Shown here in pieces: positions 58,557-64,000 of a stretch of DNA of 64,000 bases. The stretch lies in contig NZ_CP102512.1 of NCBI RefSeq assembly GCF_024612015.1, forward strand, positions 2,480,001-2,544,000. Reading direction: 5' to 3'. The translations under genes and the position numbers were made by a program. The notes under the pieces are model-generated. The model was not told the DNA's origin. It saw nothing but the letters and a program-made list of their open reading frames with translations, and did no database searches. This stretch comes from Streptomyces sp. CA-210063 (GTDB taxonomy: Bacteria; Actinomycetota; Actinomycetes; Streptomycetales; Streptomycetaceae). The number at the start of each line of letters is the position of its first letter. Positions within the stretch are counted from its first letter, which is position 1.

Positions 58557-58588
58557 TTGGGGCGCCCGGAAATCCCCGGGCGCCCCAA
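58557..58588 (+). terminator. Terminator of the TrkA-type pair
   Basis: A 13-bp perfect stem (TTGGGGCGCCCGG at 58557-58569 with 58576-58588), six-base loop, then ATCTT. It lies just after stop 58539. Confidence 0.85.
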
Positions 58589-58608
58589 ATCTTCGTGACC
58601 TTCAGCCG

Positions 58609-58712
58609 CCGGTGTCTTCGTCACCGCTTGGGCCCCGGTGTCTTCATCACCTTTTAGGCTCCGGTGTCTTCATCACTTTTCAGGCCCCGGTGTCTTCGTC
58701 ACCTTTCAGCCC
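58609..58712. repeat. Four 26-bp tandem repeats
   Basis: Units at 58609, 58635, 58661 and 58687 share CCGGTGTCTTCRTCAC followed by a variable T-rich part. A degraded fifth copy precedes at about 58590. Intergenic, between two convergent transcription units. Confidence 0.9.
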
Positions 58713-58727
58713 GGTCCAGGCACCACC

Positions 58728-58796
58728 AGCCCGTCCGGCGTTTGAGGACGAGGCCGTTCAGGCCGAAAGCGGGGGCCTGGGGGCGGCAGCCCCCAG
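58728..58796. repeat. Dispersed Streptomyces intergenic repeat with hairpin
   Basis: The block from CAGCCCGTCCGGCGTTTGAG to the CTGGGGGC/GCCCCCAG hairpin (58777-58796) is a sequence I recognise as recurring at 3' ends of many streptomycete genes. It probably serves as a terminator for the DUF3159 gene that ends at 58820. Confidence 0.6.
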
Positions 58797-58819
58797 AGGG
58801 CGACACCAGCTCCGGGTGC

Positions 58820-59578
58820 CTAGTCGGCCGACCGCGCCGCAGCCTTCCGCTCCTCCGCCGCGCGCTCCTCCGCCTCCATCTCCGCGAACACGTCGATCGG
58901 AGCCGGCGCCTTCGCGAGGAAGACCCAGGTCAGCCACACCGCGAGCAGGAACGGCGGGATCTTCAGCGCGATGAGCACCCAGCCCAGCTGCGTGGTGTCG
59001 GCCCACCAGTACAGCGGAAAGAGGATCGCGCACTTGCCGAGCAGGATCGCGCCCCAGGCGTAACTCGCCTTCGCGTACGCCTTCTTGCGGCCGGGGTTCC
59101 GGGTCCGCCAGGACAGGTTCTCCTTGAAGACCGGGCCGAGCATCAGACCGATCAGCGGCACACCCGCCACGGTGGTGATGATGTACGCCAGCCCGAGGCC
59201 CAGCGTGTAGAGCATGCCCGGCAGATAGAAGTCCTTGGCGTTGCCGGTCATCATCGCGAAGACCACACCGAAGGCGACCCCGAAGACACCGCTGAAGGCG
59301 TGCTTGACGGTGTCCTTCATGACGAGGCGCACGACGACCAGCAGGACGGACACACCGAGGGCCGCGAGGGCCGAGGAGTGCAGATCCTTGTTGATCGTGA
59401 AGATGGAGACGAAGAGAAGGCCCGGGAGCACGGTCTCGACCATGCCGCGCACGCCGCCGAACGCCTCGAACAACGCGGCCTCGGTCACCGCCCTGGAGTC
59501 GTGCGAGCCGTCCGGTCCGCCCTGGGCGTCCTGGACGCCGCGCTGGGCGTCTTCCGTCGGCTTGTCGAGCGACGTCAC
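58820..59578 (-). CDS. DUF3159 membrane protein
   Basis: 252 residues: acidic N-terminus, then EAFGGVRGMVETVLPGLLF leading into about six helices in two groups, including LPGMLYTLGLGLAYIITTVA and the conserved RTRNPGRKKAYAKASYAWG loop. A charged helical tail (MEAEERAAEERKAA) follows. This matches the actinobacterial DUF3159 family (intracellular-septation-protein-like folds), function unknown. GTG 59578 begins three bases after the stop of the OB-fold gene upstream, so the two form an operon, as in other actinobacteria. Confidence 0.88.
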   Translation of the reverse strand: MTSLDKPTEDAQRGVQDAQGGPDGSHDSRAVTEAALFEAFGGVRGMVETVLPGLLFVSIFTINKDLHSSALAALGVSVLLVVVRLVMKDTVKHAFSGVFGVAFGVVFAMMTGNAKDFYLPGMLYTLGLGLAYIITTVAGVPLIGLMLGPVFKENLSWRTRNPGRKKAYAKASYAWGAILLGKCAILFPLYWWADTTQLGWVLIALKIPPFLLAVWLTWVFLAKAPAPIDVFAEMEAEERAAEERKAAARSAD

Positions 59579-59581
59579 CGG

Positions 59582-59980
59582 CTACTCCCGTCCGAGCGGT
59601 CTGAGTTCGTACTTCGGATTGAACAGCACCCTACGGCCCCGGCTCATCGAGACCCGGCCGGATGCGATCAGCTTGCGGCCCGGCTCTATCCCGACGATGG
59701 AGCGTCTGCCGAGCCACACGACGTCCAGGGCGGCCGAACCGTCGAACAGCTCGGCCTCCAGGGCCGGGACACCGGCCCGGGGGCGCAGCGTGACCGTGCG
59801 CAAGGTACCAGTAACCGTCACTATCTGTCGGTCGTGGCAGTCACAGATGCGCGTACAGCCCGCGGTGTCGGCGTCCTCGCGCAGCTCCTCCGACTCCAGG
59901 TCCGTCTGGGACGAGGAGAGCCGGTCGAGCATGCGCCGGAACCGGCCCGCCGGCTTCTCGGAACGAGGAACAGCACTCAT
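59582..59980 (-). CDS. OB-fold nucleic-acid-binding protein
   Basis: 132 residues. After a basic helical N-terminus, CTRICDCHDRQIVTVTGTLR enters a single OB-fold (LEAELFDGSAALDVVWLGRR, IEPGRKLIASGRVS), the tRNA_anti-like fold used to bind nucleic acid. No catalytic domain. The two cysteines in CTRICDC may bind metal. It is linked to the DUF3159 gene three bases downstream. ATG 59980 begins MSAVPRSEKPAG. Role unknown; the pairing with DUF3159 is conserved in my memory of actinobacterial genomes, but I cannot say why. Confidence 0.82.
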   Translation of the reverse strand: MSAVPRSEKPAGRFRRMLDRLSSSQTDLESEELREDADTAGCTRICDCHDRQIVTVTGTLRTVTLRPRAGVPALEAELFDGSAALDVVWLGRRSIVGIEPGRKLIASGRVSMSRGRRVLFNPKYELRPLGRE

Positions 59981-60039
59981 GACAAAAAGCGTACCGGGGC
60001 CCGCCGACAGTCCTGCACCCCCCGTACGTCGGCCTGCGC

Positions 60040-60723
60040 TCACTTCTCGAACCGGTACCCCATCCCCGCCTCGGTGATGAAGTGCCTCGGCCGCGACGGA
60101 TCGCCTTCCAGCTTGCGCCGGAGCTGCGCCATGTAGACCCGGAGGTAGTTGGTCTCCGTCCCGTACGACGGCCCCCAGACCTCCTGGAGCAGCTGCTTCT
60201 GGCTGACCAGGCGACCGGTGTTGCGGACCAGCACCTCCAGGAGGTGCCACTCGGTGGGGGTCAGCCGGACGTCCCTGCCGTCCCGGTTCACCTTCTTCGC
60301 GGCCAGGTCCACGGTGAAGTCGTCGGTCTCCACGATCACATCACCCTCCTCGCCCCCGACGGGCTCGGCGCGACGGACGGCGGCGCGCAGCCGGGCGAGC
60401 AACTCGTCCATGCCGAAGGGCTTGGTGACGTAGTCGTCGGCGCCCGCGTCCAGGGCCTCGACCTTCTCGTCGGAGGTGTGGCGGGCGGAGAGCACGATGA
60501 TCGGCACCCGGGTCCAGCCGCGCAGCCCCCTGATCACCTCGACGCCGTCCATGTCGGGCAGTCCCAGGTCGAGGACGACGACGTCGGGGTGACGGGCGGC
60601 GGCGAGTTCGAGGGCGGTCGTGCCGTCGTGGGCCGCGTCGACCTCGTACTTGCGGGCCTTCAGGTTGATCACGAGCGCGCGTACGATCTGCGGCTCGTCG
60701 TCGACCACGAGCACCCGGGTCAT
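60040..60723 (-). CDS. kdpE: KdpE-type response regulator
   Basis: 227-residue OmpR-class regulator. The receiver has VVDDEPQIVRAL, phospho-acceptor Asp in VVVLDLGLPDMDG and Lys in DDYVTKPFGMDEL. The winged-helix output domain includes LTPTEWHLLEVLVRN and TETNYLRVYMAQLRRKL, the signature of KdpE. It activates the high-affinity K+ pump genes in other bacteria. The start overlaps the kdpD stop by four bases. No kdpFABC lies within the window, so the target operon is elsewhere, or the pair has been co-opted to control the nearby TrkA-type genes. Confidence 0.92.
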   Translation of the reverse strand: MTRVLVVDDEPQIVRALVINLKARKYEVDAAHDGTTALELAAARHPDVVVLDLGLPDMDGVEVIRGLRGWTRVPIIVLSARHTSDEKVEALDAGADDYVTKPFGMDELLARLRAAVRRAEPVGGEEGDVIVETDDFTVDLAAKKVNRDGRDVRLTPTEWHLLEVLVRNTGRLVSQKQLLQEVWGPSYGTETNYLRVYMAQLRRKLEGDPSRPRHFITEAGMGYRFEK

Positions 60724-63380
60724 GTGGTTCGCCTCTCTGCCGATGTGGCCGTGCCGACCGGCGGTGGGGCCGTGCCTGCTGACGTGGCCTTACCTGCTGA
60801 CGTGACCGGGCCTGCCGGCGTCGCCTTGCCTGCTGACGTCGCCGTGCCTGCCGGCGTGGCCGTGGCGGGCCCTGAGCCGTTCGCCGCGGCCCGCACGGTG
60901 AGCACCATGGTGAGGCCTCCGCCGGGTGTGTCCTCGGCGTTGAGGGTGCCGCCCATGGCCTCGGCGAAGCCGCGGGCGACCGCGAGCCCCAGTCCCACGC
61001 CGGCCCCGCGCGGGGCGTCGCCGTAGCGCTGGAAGGGCTCGAAGATGCGGTCCTTGGCCTCGTCGGGGACGCCGGGGCCGCGGTCGGTGACCCGGACCTC
61101 GACGCGACCGCCGAGGGCACTGGCGGAGACCAGGACGGGCGCGCCGCGCGGACTGTACTTGACGGCGTTCTCGACGATGTTGGCGACCGAGCGCTCCAAC
61201 AGCCCGGGGTCGACGGCGACCATGGGCAGGCTCTCGGGGATCTCCAGTCCGACGCTGCCCTCGGGGACGCCGCCGAGGGCCATCGGCACCACCTCGTCGA
61301 GGTCGATCTCGCGGATCAGCGTGGTGACCGTGCCGGTCTGCAGGCGGGACATGTCGAGCAGGTTGCCCACGAGGTGGTCGAGCCGGTCGGCGCCGTCCTC
61401 GATGCCTTCGAGGAGTTCGGCCTGGTCCTCCTCCGACCAGGCCACGTCGTCGGAGCGCAGGGACGACACGGCGGCCTTGATACCCGCCAGCGGGGTGCGC
61501 AGGTCGTGGCTGACGGCGGCGAGCAGCGCGGTGCGGATGCGGTTGCCCTCGGCGAGTTCCTTGGCCTGGTCGGCCTCGTGCTGGAGGCGCTGGCGGTCCA
61601 GCACGACGGCGGCCTGGGCGGCGAACGCGGCCAGCACCCGACGGTCCTCGGCGGGCAGGACCCGCCCGGAGAGGGCGAGCGCCATGTGGTCGCCGACCGG
61701 CATGTCCACGTCGGCGGCCTCGGGGCGGTCCACGACCTGCCGGGGGCCCACGCTGCCCGCGCACGTCCACGGGTCCACGTCGCTCTCGCGCTCCAGCAGG
61801 GCCACCGACTCCATCCCGAAGGTCTCCCGGACCCGTTCCAAGAGGGCTTCCAGGCTCGTCTCCCCGCGCAGCACGCTGCCCGCGAGGAAGGACAGGATCT
61901 CCGACTCGGCGCGCAGCCGGGCCGCCTGCTGCGTGCGCCGGGCCGCGAGGTCCACCACGGACGCCACGGACACCGCGACCCCTATGAAGACCGCGATGGC
62001 GACGATGTTCTTCGGGTCCTCGACCGTCAGGGTGTGCACCGGCGGGGTGAAGAACCAGTTGAGCAGCAGCGAGCCCAGCACGGCGGCGGCCAGGGCGGGC
62101 AGCAGACCGCCCAGCAGGGCCGCGGCGACGGTCACGGACAGGAACAGCAGCATGTCGTTGGCGAGGCCCAGGTCGGTCTCGAAGTTGGCCAACAGCAGCG
62201 CCAGCAGCACGGGTCCGGTCGTCCCGGCCAGCCAGCCCCAGATCATCCGGGCCCGGCCGAGCCGCGCGCCCCGGGCGACGGGCAGCCCGCGCCCCTTGCC
62301 GGCCTCGTCGTGGGTGATCAGGTGGACGTCGAGGTCGGGGCCCGAGTCGCGGGCGACGGTGGCGCCGACGCCCGGCCCGAACACGTACTGCCAGCTCTTG
62401 CGGCGTGAGACGCCGAGCACGATCTGCGTGGCGTTCACTCCGCGCGCGAAGGCCAGCAGGGCCACCGGGATGTCGTCGCCGACGACGTGGTGAAAGGTGC
62501 CGCCGAGGTCCTCGACGAGGGTGCGCTGGACGGCCAGCTCCTTCGGGGAAGCCGAGGTCAGGCCGTCGCTGCGGGCGATGTACACGGCCATGACCTCGCC
62601 GCCCGCACCCTTCTCCGCGAGCCGGGCGGCCCGGCGGATCAGGGTCCGCCCCTCGGGGCCTCCGGTCAGTCCGACGACGATCCGCTCCCGCGAGCCCCAG
62701 ATCTTCGACACCTGGTGCTCGCTGCGGTAGGCGTTGAGGTACTCGTCGACCCGGTCGGCCACCCACAGCAGCGCCAGCTCGCGCAGTGCGGTCAGGTTGC
62801 CGGGCCGGAAGTAGTTCGACAGGGCCGCGTCGATCTTGTCCGGTTTGTAGATGTTGCCGTGTGCCATCCGCCGCCGCAGCGCCTGTGGCGACATGTCGAC
62901 CAGCTCTATCTGGTCGGCCCGCCGTACGACCTCGTCGGGCACGGTCTCCCGCTGCCGTACGCCGGTTATCGACTCGACGACATCGCCGAGCGACTCCAGG
63001 TGCTGGATGTTGACGGTCGATATGACGTCGATCCCGGCCGCGAGCAGGTTCTCGACGTCCTGCCAGCGCTTGTCGTTGCGGGAGCCGGGGACGTTGGTGT
63101 GGGCCAGCTCGTCGACCAGGGCCACCTGGGGCCGCCGGGCGAGGACGGCGTCCACGTCCATCTCGGTGAAGAGCGCGTCCCGGTACTCCAGCTCCCGGCG
63201 CGGGATCTGCTCCAGACCGTGCAGCATCACCTCGGTGCGCGGCCGGCCGTGGTGCTCCACGAAGGCCACCACACAGTCGGTGCCCCGTTCGAACCGGCGG
63301 TGCGCTTCGGACAGCATCGCGTACGTCTTGCCGACGCCCGGTGCCGCACCGAGGTAGATCCGAAGCTTCCCGCGTCCCAT
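60720..63380 (-). CDS. kdpD: KdpD-type sensor histidine kinase
   Basis: 886-residue K+/turgor sensor. The N-terminal KdpD domain has a P-loop (LGAAPGVGKTYAML) and DELAHTNVPGSRNDKRWQDV. A universal-stress-protein domain (~residues 230-370), four transmembrane helices near 400-500 and a GAF-like domain come next. The kinase core has phospho-acceptor His in AAVSHDLRTPLAGIK and ATP-binding NIVENAVKYSPRG and GVGLGLAVARGF. The C-terminal ~50 residues are an unusual Ala/Thr/Pro/Gly tail of ATSAGKATPAG-type repeats encoded by ~15-bp DNA repeats (60745-60870). ATG 63380 starts the family domain; it overlaps kdpE by four bases. Confidence 0.93.
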   Translation of the reverse strand: MGRGKLRIYLGAAPGVGKTYAMLSEAHRRFERGTDCVVAFVEHHGRPRTEVMLHGLEQIPRRELEYRDALFTEMDVDAVLARRPQVALVDELAHTNVPGSRNDKRWQDVENLLAAGIDVISTVNIQHLESLGDVVESITGVRQRETVPDEVVRRADQIELVDMSPQALRRRMAHGNIYKPDKIDAALSNYFRPGNLTALRELALLWVADRVDEYLNAYRSEHQVSKIWGSRERIVVGLTGGPEGRTLIRRAARLAEKGAGGEVMAVYIARSDGLTSASPKELAVQRTLVEDLGGTFHHVVGDDIPVALLAFARGVNATQIVLGVSRRKSWQYVFGPGVGATVARDSGPDLDVHLITHDEAGKGRGLPVARGARLGRARMIWGWLAGTTGPVLLALLLANFETDLGLANDMLLFLSVTVAAALLGGLLPALAAAVLGSLLLNWFFTPPVHTLTVEDPKNIVAIAVFIGVAVSVASVVDLAARRTQQAARLRAESEILSFLAGSVLRGETSLEALLERVRETFGMESVALLERESDVDPWTCAGSVGPRQVVDRPEAADVDMPVGDHMALALSGRVLPAEDRRVLAAFAAQAAVVLDRQRLQHEADQAKELAEGNRIRTALLAAVSHDLRTPLAGIKAAVSSLRSDDVAWSEEDQAELLEGIEDGADRLDHLVGNLLDMSRLQTGTVTTLIREIDLDEVVPMALGGVPEGSVGLEIPESLPMVAVDPGLLERSVANIVENAVKYSPRGAPVLVSASALGGRVEVRVTDRGPGVPDEAKDRIFEPFQRYGDAPRGAGVGLGLAVARGFAEAMGGTLNAEDTPGGGLTMVLTVRAAANGSGPATATPAGTATSAGKATPAGPVTSAGKATSAGTAPPPVGTATSAERRTT
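60745..60870. repeat. In-frame ~15-bp repeats encoding the KdpD tail
   Basis: Degenerate units close to GCCKTGCCTGCYGRCGT recur about seven times within the end of kdpD and add Ala-Thr-Pro-Ala-Gly blocks after the ATPase domain. Confidence 0.8.
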
Positions 63381-63504
63381 GGCCCCATTGTCTTCCCGTG
63401 ACCGCCGCCTACGCAGCGTCGACCTTACGGCCAATAATCACGGCAAAGGGGACAGAGGCGACCCGGCGCCACCTCTTTGACGCAACCCTGACGCCGACGC
63501 CCCG

Positions 63505-63536
63505 AAAGGGACGCGGGGAACTGCGCGACCAGCCCC
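63505..63536. repeat. Third copy of the dispersed GC-rich element
   Basis: The sequence ACGCGGGGAACTGCGCGACC with flanks matches the elements at 11868-11893 and 14239-14265. It lies in the gap between kdpD and the DUF3710 gene. Confidence 0.8.
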
Positions 63537-63578
63537 AACGGACTCGCAGTTCCCCGACGGCCCTACCCGGCGAAGCGT

Positions 63579-64000
63579 CTAGCGGACCTCGGTGGTCTCC
63601 GGTCCGCGCTGCAGCTGTCCCATGCCACCGGAGAAGCGGGAACCGGCCTGCTCCTCCTGCTGGACGCCCTCGGGGACCATCTGGGCGTCGTTCGGCAGCT
63701 TCAGGACGATCGGGTCGCGCGGAGCCATGGGGCCTTCGCCGCGGACGACGACCGTGTCCCGGAAGATCTGCTCCAGCAGCCCGGCGGTCCCCGGCTCCAC
63801 CGCGCCCCGGCCGGAGATCACACCGCGCAGGAACCAGCGCGGCCCGTCCACACCGACGAACCGGACGACCTGGAAGCCGCCCGTGCCGTCCGGCAGCTGC
63901 ACCGGAACCTGAGCACGGAGCTCCCAGCCCAGCGGACCCTCGACCTCGTCGATGACACCGCCCTGCTGGGTGATGCCGCTGGCGATCTCCTCGCGGACCT
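63579..64000 (-). CDS. DUF3710 protein (5' end outside window)
   Basis: C-terminal ~140 residues visible: EEIASGITQQGGVIDEVEGP, then LPDGTGGFQVVRFVGVDGPR, FLRGVISGRGA, LLEQIFRDTVVVRGEGPM and the end LQRGPETTEVR. This is the actinobacterial DUF3710 family, soluble and beta-rich, usually next to dut and the OB-fold/DUF3159 pair. Its function is not established. The gene begins beyond the right edge of the window. It is probably separate from kdpDE, as the 198-base gap holds the dispersed repeat. Confidence 0.88.
   Translation of the reverse strand, partial: VREEIASGITQQGGVIDEVEGPLGWELRAQVPVQLPDGTGGFQVVRFVGVDGPRWFLRGVISGRGAVEPGTAGLLEQIFRDTVVVRGEGPMAPRDPIVLKLPNDAQMVPEGVQQEEQAGSRFSGGMGQLQRGPETTEVR

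Noticed and set aside
60790..62766. A 658-codon minus-strand frame and plus-strand frames inside kdpD
   Set aside because: Alternative-frame shadows of kdpD, Arg/Gly-rich without domains.
1..64000. CRISPR arrays, tRNA and rRNA genes
   Set aside because: No regularly spaced repeat of 28-37 bases with unique spacers was found (the 26-bp array at 58609 has no spacers), and no cloverleaf with a T-loop TTCRA motif or rRNA segment was recognised, including around the integrase.

Overview
The window is high-GC actinobacterial chromosome and almost certainly Streptomyces. The evidence is the codon usage, frequent GTG starts, many 1-4 base start/stop overlaps, a DUF6099-type gene, a SepF paralogue, a DUF3159 gene, a DUF3710 gene, a nitrate reductase/flavoprotein fusion, F420-type and mycothiol-type enzymes, and several repeats that recur in Streptomyces genomes. 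I see no rRNA, tRNA or CRISPR array.

Left part (1-31.9 kb) is mostly intact. A minus-strand purine nucleoside locus (1-9.05 kb) holds a BmpA-type ABC importer, a DeoD-type phosphorylase, a glutamine-amidotransferase-like protein, a LacI-family repressor and an MtaD-like amidohydrolase. Two identical CAAAACGTTTTG palindromes sit in front of its two transcription units. Then come a DOPA-dioxygenase-like gene with paired palindromes, a luciferase-like oxidoreductase, small conserved genes, a MazG/ATPase pair, a SepF paralogue, and a 1373-residue nitrate reductase-flavoprotein fusion behind a GlnR-like box. These are followed by a DesK/DesR-type two-component pair, small membrane proteins, and an operon of an LAXTG surface protein, a class F sortase, an ECF sigma factor and a membrane protein (23.5-25.5 kb). 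At 26.9-31.9 kb lies an unusual cluster of three PLP enzymes (a Y4yA/SbnH-like decarboxylase, a cysteine-synthase/rhodanese fusion and a SufS-like class V enzyme) plus a SAM methyltransferase. I regard it as the best candidate for an undescribed pathway.

Middle part (31.9-53.3 kb) is an accessory, decaying island. It contains the tail of a type II Wadjet system (JetD plus an N-terminally deleted JetC), a secreted NucA/NucB nuclease with a convergent neighbour, transposase scars, an excisionase with a twice-frameshifted integrase, a second degenerate integrase, two STAND (NB-ARC/TPR) proteins (one coupled to a 48-residue protein), a frameshifted flavoprotein, and an ABC-2 exporter with a TetR-type operator but no TetR gene. 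A truncated IS630 transposase and a deleted Mrr/NTPase gene complete it. An imperfect ~170-bp direct repeat (46996-47162 and 53162-53350) duplicates the 3' end of the RNA methyltransferase gene at 53294 and looks like an att duplication bounding the right-hand segment.

Right part (53.3-64 kb) returns to core genome: a TrmA-family RNA methyltransferase, an APC-type permease, a 36-residue membrane peptide, a TrkA-type pair, DUF3159 and OB-fold genes, KdpDE without kdpFABC, and a partial DUF3710 gene.
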